Source: Spirodela intermedia (Eukaryota; Streptophyta; Magnoliopsida; Alismatales; Araceae). Taken from it: DNA of 64,000 nucleotides. This document shows positions 37,908 to 49,771 of the stretch, one piece after another. Both the position numbers and the translations under genes were made by a program. Under the pieces are notes generated by a model that was not told the DNA's origin, did no database searches, and saw only the letters and a list, made by a program, of their open reading frames with translations. Within the stretch, counting starts at the first letter, position 1; each line of letters opens with the position of its first letter. The stretch spans positions 3,065,037 through 3,129,036 of the forward strand of contig LR746274.1 in NCBI GenBank assembly GCA_902729315.2, in the 5' to 3' direction.

Positions 37908-40849
37908 ACACTCAAATAACAGTTTTTTAATAAAAAAAGGATAAAAAAGGGAAGTATGATGATACTAAATAATCTGGGCAGTTTCCGGCAGAAAGCTCAC
38001 CAGTTTCAAGGGCCCGTAGGACTGGGGCACTGGTAGCTGGAACTCCTCGTTCCAATCGGGGTTCAGATTGCTCTTCACCACGGCCGTCCGAACTTTCTAC
38101 AGAATCCAATCCAAACACATCAGATTAAAATCTACGTCAAATCATCTTAAAATCTGCACAGGGCGCTCAAGAAATTTTCCCAAAAGAGTATGAACAGCGC
38201 TGAAAACCTGCTGCCCAAGAATTAGAACGACGTATGGGTCGCTCGTGACCATGTCTCTGACAGCCAAGTTTCTGCCGCTCACCACCTTCACCTTGAGGTT
38301 TCCGATGAACTCCCTCGTGTCTGCCTGCCATCGGATGCAGCAGCCACTCATTACCAGAGATTTTAAGAGCAGTGATAGAATAATAGACCCTCCCTCACAG
38401 GGTGTGGGTGTTGAGGATCAGACAAGATGGCCAGATTGGCCGATTCCCACGCAGAATTCGACTCAGAGTAAAAAAATAAACGAAAAAAAATAATCCCATA
38501 ATGGGTAGATTTTACTAATTTTGATTGATCAGGATGCACAAGGCTGCTAAAGTTCAATCCTTAACAAATCCAAGATAAGTGTAAATACTTTCTGAGAATT
38601 TACAAAAAGAATCAAAAAAAACTTAGAGAGAGTAGTAGTGTTTCTTTGCTGGTACTCGGATCATGCTGTTCGCAGAGCTTTTTTTTTTTTTTTTTTGATA
38701 TTTTTTACGGTTCTTCTTCTCAAGAACAGTAAACACTAAAATGGGGAAACTGAAGCATCATTAGGCCGATGTGTACCATTCTTCTCGAAGGTTGCGGCTC
38801 CATGACTCTCCGCGAATCATTCGCAGGCTCACTAAACTGCAGAGAACTCCTCGAGGGAGTCAGCGAGAGGATGCGAAGGCTGGGTTTTATGAACTCCTGC
38901 TGTTCGTATTTTGCCCTAAAAAAAATACCAAAGAAAACCATTATTCGTATTTTCGGCAGAAAAAGACCCAGAAAAAATCGGACAACTTCATACTCAATTT
39001 ATCTAACAAAGTCTAAAAGTATGCATGATGACGCATAATCTATTATTACGTGATGAATTTGGTGCGTTCATCAATGCTCGAGTCTGGTCTGGGCTTTGCG
39101 TATTCTTTAGGAAGGAAGGCCTCGTAGATCGCATTAGCATAGGAGTTCCCCCCAACCTCGACCATGAAGTCGATTTCATCATCCGACCATTTATCCAAAG
39201 TCAACGACAGAACCTGAAAAATGGGAGACCATTTTAAGCGCCCAAAATAGAGGACCAGTGATTCATCATATATATATTTTCGACCCAAAAAAATCAGCCC
39301 ACGTAGGGACAAGCTGGTGATAATATTTTATTAAAATAATCCCCACCCAGGATCATACACGGTGGACACCCTCATCTTTGTCGAAATATATATATATTCA
39401 AATGAATAAAATTCAATATATTAGAAATTTTAGATGGGACCTTTACTCGAGAGAGATTAGCTCCTTGGGTCTCGGAGAGAAATATAAAGATTTTTTTTTA
39501 AAAAAAATACTACTTATTTAAGGACAGCAACCTGAACCCTTTGCAGGTTGCAGTGGATCCGTAAGATGACAGTAAGAGGATCTCACGTGAAGAAACAAAA
39601 AGGAAAAAAAATAGCCTAAGATTACCTTGGAGACACTCACGCCAAGACTCCTGTGGACACTGCAACATTTTAGGCACAAGAACACGCCAATATTTGCTGA
39701 TCTGAGGGGAAAAAAAGTGGGTGTAAGGGCATGGAACAGCGTGACCGTTTCAATTTCCACCAATATGATATCAAAGTCAAATTCTGCCGGCAACACGTTG
39801 CCAAAAGTCAACGGGCCTCCGATTCCAACTAGAAAAGAGAACCCACTAAAATTACAATAAAAAGTATACAAATTTACGAGGCATAATCAGTCAAAAAGCA
39901 TTGAGGATTGGCAAAAGAAATTGGAACCAATAATCATGCTAGCCACCGAAACATATGCCCTCATCCCATTCAGTAGATTGCAGCAGCAATCGGATGTCTC
40001 TAACCATTGAATCACATTTAGATGTAAACAGCATAAAACTGAGGTTGGGTTGCCCATTCGAGGAGCAAATTTTCACCAAAAATTCCACAATGAAGATACA
40101 AACAAGTAGAATAATCAATGGATATATACTTGTGTGACGACGAAGGGAAGAATTATTTGACAAATGTGAGACACGCGGCAGTCAACCACAAGTAGACACT
40201 GCAAGGAACTTACGCCCATTTAGGATCGCGAGCACCGCAGTCCGCACAAATACGATTCTCACTCTTCAGTGATAACTCTTTCAATCTTCTATTGACTGCC
40301 CATAAATAGGAAAAATAATTAGAGAATGGGGAGAAAGGAGAATAATGTTTACCCCGCTTATCTGAATGCTCAGAAAAGATTATTTTATCTGGTAATCAAA
40401 ATCCATAAGAAGATATAACTTAAACAGAGATTACTTGACCCTCATGGGAAGCACCTAACAACCACTCCAAAACAAAACCAAAAAAAAAAAAAAAAAAAAA
40501 CATCTTGTAAACAAAGAAATCATAAAAAACCCCAAAGTGTACCAAAACATCCAGAACTATCGCCTTAAATTCCATCTTCCCTTAATTTTTGTTATTAATG
40601 TGCCTCAAATAAATTCAAATGGGTGCACACACATGTACATCAAAATTATGACAATCGTATGCATACAATATTTGGAGGCAATAGTTCCCTGCCAAAACAG
40701 ATCCATGGGATAAAACTGAAGCTCAGAACAGTAGAAGAACAACTGTGAGCTCGCCGTGAATGCCAAATCAAAAATGTGGACATTCGAAAAATCGGTCTCA
40801 TTCAGATAGCACCTGTAGAATGCTTTGAATGCTCTTGCCGGTTGCTCAT
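37492..40849 (-). CDS. AGD12: AGD12/ZAC-type ArfGAP with C2 domain
   Basis: This is a GTPase-activating protein for ARF small GTPases in membrane traffic, with a C-terminal calcium/phospholipid-binding C2 domain. Eight coding exons give 330 aa: 40849-40813, 40295-40214, 39701-39626, 39213-39050, 38915-38777, 38324-38208, 38096-38001 and 37773-37492. All are in phase. The first coding exon is only 37 nt. The ArfGAP zinc finger is CADCGARDPKWAS...CLKCCSVHRSLG; the arginine of VHR is the expected catalytic finger. The next position is Ser where AGD12 has Gly (CCGVHR). The C2 domain holds SGRNLAVRDMVTSDPYVVL, NLNPDWNE and VYDYDTFSADDIMGEAEADI, with the acidic loop residues kept. It ends VESGEVTLQLEWLPLDQ, as in Arabidopsis AGD12 (337 aa). 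Confidence 0.94.
37880..37908. repeat. (ATA)n microsatellite in an AGD12 intron
   Basis: An AAT/ATA trinucleotide run of about 29 bp in the intron between the last two exons. Confidence 0.9.
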
Positions 40850-41573
40850 CCCTCAAAATCTAATCCCCAGTCCCCACACAAAACTGGTCTCCAGTTGATC
40901 CTGCAATCACCGGAAATTAATCATTAACAACAGAAAGAAGAGAAGGATAGATTTGCGAGAGCTATCTTCACCCGATGCTGATGAACGAATGCAAGAGGGA
41001 ATATAAACTAAGAAGTGGTGCATCATCATAATATTTCCTGGACACCAAGTAAAAGATTGGCTAATGTCGGATGATCCCTCCTCATTCAGAAAATTGGGAA
41101 CGGTTGATCGCTCATTCGAGATTTCATCCGGATTTATCAATTACGAAAGGAACAGAAACGCGCCGGATCACCCAAAGAACTACTGCTGGATAAGACCAAA
41201 AACATCCAAATCATCTGGGAAGAACCCCACAAGTCAGGAAAGAAAAAAAACCCTATATTCCGAACAGGTCTCCGCAACATCTCTCGTGGTCATGGAAATC
41301 GCTACCCCCGACGGGGAATAAGGAGGAGAACGAAAGGTAGAATTATAATCGAAACAAACGTAACCCAGAACGAATCTGGGATGAATCCGAGGCAAGCCAC
41401 AAAAATTCATCGCCCCTAGTAGCCAGATCGAATTGATCAAAGCACCAAAACCCAATACGAGTTTCTTACGAGAATTTCGCCGATAACACAGCTAGGAATG
41501 GATCGCCTGGCCAACGAAAAGAGGTGGGGTGTCGGGTAGAGGTTGAGAAACCTTGCGACAACCGGAAGGTCAC

Positions 41574-41641
<68 letters not shown>

Positions 41642-42423
41642 CTTCGTTGTCCCCAGGTCGCGCGGAACCTATGGGGATATTCGAGACAGGTGGAAAGATC
41701 AACGACGCCATCCCCACTTGGGAGGACTCTTCCGGTCTCCGGTCATCAACTGCGGCCTCGGCTAAACAGGGCCCCCAGCTTTCACCCAGTCCGGCGACAC
41801 GCAAAATAACATGTCGCTTGTAAAAGAATATCCCTTCTTGTTACTCTCATTTGCTTTCCAATCCAAAACTTTTAAGTATTTGCCCTCATAGACTTAGTTT
41901 TCATAAAATCAGGAAAGGGTCTCGAAAAACTTGTCGTATATTTTAAGAAAAATCCCTCGAGATTATTATTTTTTTAAAAACTTTGAATAAAAATAATAAC
42001 TTACACCTCATTAAGTTAATATTTTGTTAGTAAATATGACATTACTTTATATTTTTTATAAAAAAAGGCATTAAAACCCAGTAAGATACCCATGGTGTTA
42101 TTGTAATTACCAAAGTTATGGATTAGGTTCACACGTCCACCAAGAGACTTAGAGAGGACCAACCTCCCTCATCTAGAACGAGGGCCTACTCAATCAATAT
42201 CAACGTACCCCACATAATGAGATTCCAAGGCTAGGCCTTGACCGGGCTTGCCACGTTGTGATGAGAGAGAGAGAGAGAGAGCACCTGACTCGGGTGGGTC
42301 AGCTCCTTCATCTCGCAGGATTTCTCGACAAGTGGAAGGAAACCCCTCGGCCCCCTTCGGGTATCAAGAAAGTGAAAAAGAGAGCCCATTCAGGCCGCCG
42401 AAGATGATGGATGGGAGCTCGAG
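40850..42423. other. AGD12 leader with UTR intron, promoter, and PrmC 3' flank
   Basis: On the minus strand, an acceptor (GATTGCAG) at 40901 opens the exon that carries the ATG. A donor (ATTCTC|GTAAGA) at about 41471 ends a probable non-coding leader exon that extends to about 41800. An intron in the 5' UTR is therefore likely. The leader exon contains the long CT (GA on the mRNA) tract at 41579-41635. The stretch 41830-42420 is AT-rich intergenic sequence with a short GA tract at 42262-42281. Confidence 0.6.
41579..41635. repeat. (CT)n microsatellite within the AGD12 leader
   Basis: A run of about 57 bp, the longest in the window. It reads GA on the AGD12 sense strand and lies in the predicted 5' UTR exon. 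Confidence 0.92.
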
Positions 42424-44887
42424 CTACCTCCGGAACCCCGTGACGAAGCGCCCGATTCCAGAAAAGTCCGGAACTATCTTCACGCCATTGAAGCAGCCTC
42501 TGCATTTGGTGGTCACAAAGTCGGCAATGAACTCGGATTGATCGTCCCCATTCGTCTGCCAGAAGGAGAGGAGAGATAGTAAGAATCGACTCAATCAGGC
42601 TGGCCTGAAAAAGCCCGAAAGCCAACCAGGCCCTGTAAAAAGTACAGCTCATTCATCCAAAATCAATCAAACGCCAAGCTCTGGGAGGATTCCACCTCAA
42701 AGACGAAGAACCCGCCGGGCCTGAGAGCTGATGAGGACCCATTGCAGAGGTGGAGGAGGTGGTCGAGCCCGTCTTCCCCGCCGTCCAATGCGAGCCATGG
42801 CTCGTGCCCAGAGACCTCGGGCTGCAGCCCCGGGAGATGGCGGCTCGGAATGTAAGGAGGGTTGCTGACTAGCCCGGCGAGCTTCCCGTCAAGATCACCT
42901 AGAGGTTGAAACCAGGAGCCCTGCCTTATCTCAACCTTGTCCTAGACATGACAAATAAGGTGGCCAGAGCAGAACATTTTCAGACATGCTTCTTGTGGAT
43001 GTGGGTAGAATAACAGAGAAAATTGACTGAAAAAGGCGAAATCTGTAAACTTTTTTGTTCAGATAATATATTTCATGCTCTCGCTTCTCTCGAGGAATTA
43101 GACCGTCCAATTCAAAGCCCCATTAGCAATGAGCAGAATAGGCCCTCCCTCATGCTTTTATACTCGAGCTCTAGTTTCCTCATCGGACAGGAGATTGTAT
43201 CCTGATCCTTTACGAACATCAAACGAAGACATAACTGGGAAAGAAAAAGGGTACAACGGAACAAGACCCAAATTTGGCTGCAAATGGAAAGTTGCAATTT
43301 TTTTAGTTGGGTCCTCAAAAAATTGAAATAATACATACATTTTCTCGTGCCATGTCTCCCAAAGATTAGCCTAGTCCAGAGTTTCATTTCTGCCATTCTA
43401 TGCACGAGAAGGAAACCAATAATATCTCGACCATGTGATTGTTGGGGCATCAGAGAAGCTGCGGTGAGAGAATCGGAGCTTAAACCCTAGAGAAAAAAAA
43501 AGAAAAAATCTTGCACTAAACTTGTAGGAAAACAAACTCAAATAATGCTTTAATCCGAGGAGTTTTAGAAATGTTTCAGAGAAACCCAGATCAGAAGGAG
43601 TCCAAATCTCCAGGAAACGGGAAATACTTTTTATATTCAGCCAAGACAATGATCAGACTCCGGAAAAATCTCCGAGTTTTTCGAGGCGAAGCTGATTAAA
43701 TTCGGAAGAACTTTCAATGGGAAACTCCCCATTGAAAGTTTTCAACCTTGAAGATATTTTGGAAATCATTTCATAATTTTGATGCAGGGAAGATTCAGAC
43801 ACTTTGAAAATACCCTCCGTTTTTTTCTGTTGGCCTATACTCAACATACAGTGGAAGAATTGATCGAATCGAGAAGAGCACACAAAAAGAACGTTTGCGA
43901 GGAAAACTACCCTCTTTCAGTCTCCCAAAATCTGGGAAAACAGTTCGAACGAGTCAATGCTCCCATGATGTAGAGAAAATAATTCTAGAAAATAGTGAAA
44001 TAATTCACATTTTGCATCGTCAGCCCATCGTGGAAGAGCCGGTTAAATTCAAATAAACGCATGCAAAACTGAATAATTATACCTGAAGGAAAAAGAAAAC
44101 ATTTACTAACCTCTAGTCCATATCTCTGCACATTGATCTTGGCCACTTCGATGGCATCTGAGCTCACATCCGTCGCATAAACCTTTCCCCCTTTTCCATC
44201 CCCCAAAACCCTGGCGATTCCCACCGCCAGAGCGCCGCTGCCCGTGCCCAGGTCCGCCCAGGGCCCCCCACCCTCCCCCTCCGCCGCCGCTGTCACCGCC
44301 ACCTCCGCCACCATGTCCACCACAGCCTCCGTCTCCGGCCGGGGGATGAGCACCCCCTCCCTGACTACCAGCACCATATCCCTCCAGTGCTCGCAACCCA
44401 CCAGGTACTGCAATGGCCGCCTCTCCTCCACCCTCTCCCTCCAGATTCCGTACAACTCTCCCAGCTCCGCTCTCAGGGGCACCGGGGATATGGCGGCAGC
44501 AGCCGACGAGGAGGAGGAGGAGAAGAGCTGGTGGGGATCGAACGACTCGGTGGAGGCATCCTGGAGGAGCCACCGGAGCTCGCGGAGGAGGTGGGCCGGT
44601 TCTGGGTCCGACGGGTGCGGAGGACGAGAGGCGGCTGCGGCGGCGGAGAGAACCAGGGAGGAGGCCCACGAGTGGAAGGCCTTGAGGTCATCGCGTGAGG
44701 CGGAGTGGGTCAGCGGGCGGAGGAAGAGAGGAGTCTCCCACCGCCGCCGCCGGCTGGAGAAGGTTTCCGGAGTAGGAGGAGGAGTAGCAGACGGTGAGAC
44801 GGCGGCGGAGGAGAACCGGGAAAGTCGATGGCTTGGCGGCCGGCGGAGGAGGGAGGCGGCCGGCGGCGGTATCCTAGAGACCACCAT
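42424..44887 (-). CDS. PRMC: PrmC/HemK-type release-factor glutamine methyltransferase, organellar
   Basis: This is an S-adenosylmethionine-dependent N5-glutamine methyltransferase predicted to modify the GGQ motif of organellar peptide release factors. Three exons give 384 aa: 44887-44111, 42941-42696 and 42555-42424. The start is the ATG of MVVSRIPPPAASLLRRP. A triplet three codons upstream is GTG and not a start. The first ~60 residues are rich in Ser, Arg, Ala and Pro with few acidic residues, a likely plastid or mitochondrial transit peptide. Then come PLQYLVGCEHW, the SAM motif ADLGTGSGALAVGIARV (about residue 212), VYATDVSSDAIEVAKINV and the diagnostic catalytic NPPY (residues 286-289) in LVSNPPYIPSRHLPGLQ. 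The C-terminus GIGRFVTGFRR matches the Arabidopsis homologue At5g64150. Exon 1 is very GC-rich with poly-Ser/Ala stretches. Confidence 0.94.
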
Positions 44888-45559
44888 TTCTCTCACCCAG
44901 CAGCCTCCGTGGAATTATTCTTTGGAGGGGGGGAAGGATCCATGGACCGGTCACAAGGCCGGTTCGGACGGGGTCGGACCGGACTGACCAGATACTTTAT
45001 TTTTAAGTATTTTTCTAAATTTAGTTAATTTTATTTTGTCGTACTTTAATTAAAGACTGGGCGAGCAGTTTAATTGCATGTTTCTCATTATTTCAAAATA
45101 ATGATAATAAATGAGTAATTAAAGTCTGTCAGAAGGATGAAAGGAACGGGCGGTTATTAAATGCTCTATTTATTACGCGCTGGGTTGCAGTGCCGAGTAT
45201 TATTATTCGGGCCAGCCCGGCCCGGGCAATGGGCCCACAGGCTGGTAGAGCTTCTAAAATTTTTTGTCTAGGCTTTTTTTTCCATGGGCCCATCGGTTAG
45301 AGAGAGAGAGATGCAGCGGTGATTCAGTGACGAGACAACCAGAGATCGAATCTTCTCGTTAGAAATTGCGGAGAACTTTTGACAATTGGAGGTGAGCAAT
45401 CCGGAGATGGAAAGAGAGAGAGAGTCAATTGGAGGAATGAGGATCGCAGAGAAAGGAAAGAGAGAGAGAAAGGGCAAAGCAAAGATCAGATCTTCACGTT
45501 GAAATCTGTCATCGGACTTGCGCAACAATCAAATATCAAATTCCCACCGCCGCTTCAGC
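44888..45559. other. PrmC promoter and NPH3-gene 3' flank
   Basis: No coding sequence is seen. AT-rich near 45000-45170, then a GC-rich block with two perfect TGGGCCCA motifs at 45230-45237 and 45285-45292. The NPH3-type gene ends at 45560. Confidence 0.6.
45205..45292 (-). promoter_or_regulatory. Paired TGGGCCCA (site II) elements upstream of PrmC
   Basis: Two identical palindromic TGGGCCCA motifs lie 55 bp apart, about 340-405 bp before the PrmC ATG, next to CGGGCC/GGCCCGGGC sequence. Site II (TGGGCC/T) elements are bound by TCP factors and are frequent in promoters of plant genes for organellar and ribosomal proteins, which fits a release-factor methyltransferase. The assignment to PrmC is positional inference. 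Confidence 0.45.
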
Positions 45560-47400
45560 TCATTCGTATTTCTTGGAGAGCTTCGCCTGCAGCATCTCCA
45601 CCGTCCTCGCGTTGCCACCGCGGAGGCTCCTGTGCTCGTCCACCGACCCCTCCTGGGCGCTGCACATCTGGGACTTGATCTTCATCCCGAGCTTCCTCGG
45701 CACTACGCTGGCCCAACCCCCGCCGCCGCCGCCCCCGCTGCTCCGCCCCCGACCCAGTTTCTCGATCTCCTCCTTCATGGTGGAGCACTCCTTCTCCAGC
45801 TCCGACACCCGCATCCGCATGCTGTCCATGCCCACCTTCAGCACCTGGTTCTCCCTCGCCGCAGTCGCCCACCCCCCGCCGCCGCCGGTTCCCTCGGCGG
45901 CGCCGCCGCTCCTGAGCGCCCTCGACCCGTCGAGGTTCTCCGACACGAGGAAGCAGCTCGCAATGGAGCTCTTCAGCTGCAGCTGCTCGAAGAAGAGCAC
46001 CTGCACCACCACCCGAAGCGGCAACCTCTCGTTCTGCGCCGCGTGCGTGCACGCCTCCAGCGACAGCTTCTGGCAGTCCATCACCCTGCACAGCTTCTCC
46101 CTCTCCCCCTCCCCCATCCAGGGGTGCGCCTGCAACACCACAATCAGTAACAGTGAAACACAGCCCATCTCCTCTCTCTGTAAATCTGTTTCTCTCTCTA
46201 CCTTGAGGTAGATGTCGATGGCGCGGTAGAGGGCGTCGTCAAGGGGGCGTGCATAGTCGGGGACGTCGGCGGCCATGGCCTGGAACCTTGTGAGCTTCAG
46301 GTTGGGGTCCGGCGCCACCTCCGCGAGGTAAGCGTCGATGAGCCTTGCTACGGCGGTCAGCGGCGCCAGCGACGGCGACCCGGCAAGCAGCCCCAGCGGC
46401 TCCTCCGCCGCCGCTTGGTCCGCCGCCTGGTCAGCCGCCAGGAAGTGGCCGAGGATCCTCTGCACGCAGTCGACGTCATAGAGGGTCTCCATAGAGTGGG
46501 AGAAGGTGGGCAGCAGGAGGTCCTCCAGCGCCGCCTGGTCCAGCTGCCCGCCGATCCTCCTCTCCAGGCCGGCGACGCAGGCGGCACCGGCGCGGAGGAT
46601 CATGGCCGCCCGCAGCATGCCGAACAGGAACCTGGTGGGCACCATCCCCCTCTGCCCCGGCAGCAGCGCCTCCATCTCCTCCAGCAGGTGCCGCTGCTGC
46701 TCCTCCGAAGTTGCAGGTGGAGTGGCGGTGCCCGCACCGCTGTGCCGGCGGGCGAGGCCGGGGAGGTGCTTCTGCGCGTAGAAGACAATGGCGCCGGCGA
46801 GGGCCTCGCGGCGGACGCCGCGGGAGTCCATGGCGGAGAGGAGGCGCTTGAAGAAGGGGAGGGAGAGGGCGGTAGCGTCCTCGTACCACCAGTCGGCAGA
46901 GGAGCCGGCGGCGCTGCGTGGGCGGGCGCCGGTGCTGATGCCGTTCCAGAGGACGCTGCCGCCGGGGCTCTGCATGGCGCCGCCGTGCTCCATCACCGGC
47001 CAGCCGAAAAGGCCCGGATCGGTAACGGCCTTCGCCGCCAGCGACTCCACGCACCGCCGCGAGATTCTGAGATCGTCGGCGAGCGGCAGCAGCCCCTCGC
47101 AGGCCCGCAGTGCCGCCACCGACTCCTTCCACCGCCGGAGGACCACCTGGTTGAGGAAGACCTCCGTCTGCGCCACCAGGTTCCCCTCCCCATACTCCTC
47201 CGTCATCTCCAGGTGCTCGGCGGCGCACCGCAGCCCCACCACGTTGGCCGCCGTCAGCTCCACCTTCACGCCGTAGCAGAACTTTGCCACCAGCTCGAAG
47301 GTCGCCGCGCCGCCGGGCACCGCCGCCAACCGCACGACGCAGCCGCCATCCCCTTCTTCTTCTTCTTCATCCTCCTCCTCCTCCTCCTCCTCCTCCTCCT

Positions 47401-47435
<35 letters not shown>

Positions 47436-48872
47436 CTGATCAGCCTCTCGAGCAGGCCGCTCCTCGACAGCAGCGGGAACTGCTCAGAAGGTAGGACGCA
47501 CCCACTTCAAGATCCGGATATCATCCACGATGAACAAAAAAAAACTCACGAGGAGAAACGAGGGTCGGGTTGACCTTGTGAAGATGGAAGGCCATGTCTT
47601 CCACCTCAACGGTCACATCGCTTGGAAGCCCCGTTGAACAGAACCTGTCACGGCCCAAGAACAGGAAGGCGTAAGCAGATGGGAATCGCCAAACTAAGCA
47701 GGGAGGCCAAATGATTTACTGCCGACTAGTCTGGAAGGCGGGTCGGATAATATTTTATCTTGACTAATTTTTCCGAGGAAAAAAATAAATGCGAAAATGT
47801 TAATAGAAAGCTGATAGAAACCGTTTAATCAAATCGAATAAATTTGGGGGAGTTAAAGGCGACTTAATTGGGCTAAACTTAGGGATCATTTTTTGCCAAT
47901 TTCGGTAGAGATCATGGGGCACCATCGCCATTTAATTTTTTGAGAAATGTTTGAACATAAAAAAATAAAAAAATAAAAAGGGAAATTAAATTCGATGGAG
48001 GAGTCAAATAATTCGGAGAACGAACGGCAGCCGCAAGAAACGGAAAATAATATTCTGAGAAATTCTGGAGACTGAAAAAAGGGAAAATAATTAAGAGAGG
48101 TCTCCCCCGACCACAAAAAACTTATCAACAGTGTGCAGGGTCGGCCGGCCCGGATTCAGATCGGCATCGGTTGACCCGCTTGAAGGAGCCCAAAGTTTGA
48201 CCGATCAGGGTCAACGAAACAGACCACCCCCCCCCCCTGAGCTGTATCCGGATTGGGATCGGGATCTGACCCACCAATCCGGTTGCAGCCATGACCTCCA
48301 AGGATCCGGATTTTTTGATAATATGAATAAATGAAAATATATAAATATGTAAATATAAGGAGAATAATTGCCAAGTTCGAATGCGTAGGGAGCGAAAACC
48401 AATTTGAGGGCTGGAGGGAAAATATTTATAATTTTAATTAAATGTCGGGAAAATTCGGGGAAAAAGTTTTCTTATGATGAGCAGTGTGATCTAATTCAGG
48501 TTAAGGGAGGAGACCAGGGCAGGAGAATCTGAGTTAAATAGCATACGGAGTGGGCCCACAGAAGTGTATGACTATTTATGGTAACTGTTCGATCTTCTGG
48601 GTCCAAAGATTTACAGATGTAAACAGAGAAGATGGAACACGAGAAAACCCAGGAAACCCACACAACTTGAAATGAAGCGAGGGAAAGAGGGAAAGGCTGA
48701 GGAGGGAGGGTGAGGGAGGGGAACACAACGGCAGACATAAGAAATGCATCAGATCTTGACCCAACCTTCATGAGAGAGAGAGAAAGGGGAGAGAGAGAGA
48801 GAATGTAGCATACCAGGCCTGCCCTTGACGTTTGAATGCATCAGATTTTGACCCCAGCTTCATACAAGCCAT
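45560..48872 (-). CDS. BTB/POZ and NPH3 domain protein, At1g30440-like
   Basis: This is a predicted CUL3 substrate adaptor of the NPH3/RPT2-like family, plasma-membrane associated, linked in relatives to phototropin or auxin signalling. Four exons give 658 aa: 48872-48814, 47644-47575, 47479-46202 and 46129-45560. The start MACMKLGSKSDAFKRQGQAW is the family N-terminus. The BTB domain follows (LPSDVTVEVEDMAFHLHKFP). It contains an unusual low-complexity insert of about nine Ala and fifteen Glu/Asp before CVVRLAAVPGG. The NPH3 domain includes DWWYEDATALSLPFFKRLL, QLDQAALEDLLLPTFSHSM and QKLSLEACTHAAQNERLPLR. The C-terminus has GGGGGWATAARENQVLKVGM, the coiled coil RVSELEKECS and CSAQEGSV, as in Arabidopsis At1g30440. 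The 72 bp intron 3 stays open in frame. Confidence 0.95.
47346..47430 (-). repeat. Trinucleotide-expanded Ala/Glu tract in the BTB domain
   Basis: On the plus strand consecutive CTT, CTC and CGC triplets encode, on the minus strand, an alanine run followed by a glutamate run with one aspartate. The related Arabidopsis protein has only a short acidic loop here. Confidence 0.88.
48744..48872 (-). repeat. Duplicated fragment of NPH3-gene exon 1
   Basis: The segment AATGCATCAGATCTTGACCC at 48744 repeats AATGCATCAGATTTTGACCC at 48835, 91 bp away. On the minus strand the copy reads MKVGSRSDAF, against MKLGSKSDAF in the real exon 1. The copy lies inside intron 1. Confidence 0.8.
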
Positions 48873-49714
48873 CTCCAGCAGTTTCCCTCTGATGCTACCG
48901 CCGATCAGAGCACGAGGGAGAGAGCAAGACAAACCCGAGAGGCCCCGGGTCGATCAGTAGAAGGGAGACACAGGGACCCAAAACGAGCCAAAAGTCAAAC
49001 CCTGGTCGGGAATCAACTCCTCAGAACCCGAACAAGCAGAGAAAAATCCGCATTTGAGACAACCCAGAAGAGCTTCTCTAGCTGCTAAGCCCCCATCACA
49101 ACGACAGAGGTTGATCTCTGCCCAGCTTCTCCCTGATGAGATGCGAAGAGAGAGAGAGACCCAGAATCAGACCGAGAATCACCTCCGCCCCCTTCTCTGC
49201 ACCGGGGAGAGCTCCTCGGAAGAAAGATCTGAGAGAGAAAAACCCAGTCGTTGCAGGAGAACCTTCGCCCCCCTATTCCTGCACCGCCGCCACCGGGAAG
49301 AAACCCAAGTCTTTCTAGAGAGAGAGAGAGAGAGAGACCCCTCAGGTCGAAGAAACCCACCTCCGTCCGCGGAGAAAAGAACAAGGAGTCGGATAGAAGA
49401 GAATGGAAGTGAGAGAGAGAGAGAGAGAGAGAGAAAGAGTCCCTCCGCAAGGGCAGCTTCTATTCTGTCCTTTTCCTCCCCAGCCCCAACTGCCTCACAA
49501 AGTGAGCTTCTACTGTCCTAGTAGAGAGAGAAAGAGAGAGCGAACGAGCGAGATAGAGAGAGGAGCAGGCGAGCGGGGACCACGGCGTGCCCAAGCCCCA
49601 CTGTCGGAAACCAGGACAGGAAAATCGCCACGCCCCCTCCCTCTCTCACCTTCAGCAGCCCAACAATTCCTGCTACCCAACAAACAAAAGCAAACTTGGA
49701 GACAAGGGCATCCT

Positions 49715-49718
<4 letters not shown>

Positions 49719-49767
<49 letters not shown>
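49719..49767. repeat. (CT)n microsatellite
   Basis: A CT run of about 49 bp upstream of the NPH3-type gene (GA on that gene's sense strand). Confidence 0.92.

Positions 49768-49771
<4 letters not shown>

Noticed and set aside
41466-41823. Frames on both strands through the CT tract
   Set aside because: Created by the dinucleotide repeat in the AGD12 leader; the protein would be poly-SL or poly-RE.
44894-44896. Earlier start for the PrmC-like protein
   Set aside because: The triplet at this position is GTG, not ATG; the first ATG is at 44887.
46415-47494. Long plus-strand open frame of about 360 codons
   Set aside because: It is antisense to the GC-rich NPH3-type exon, has no homology, and the minus-strand reading matches a known family throughout.
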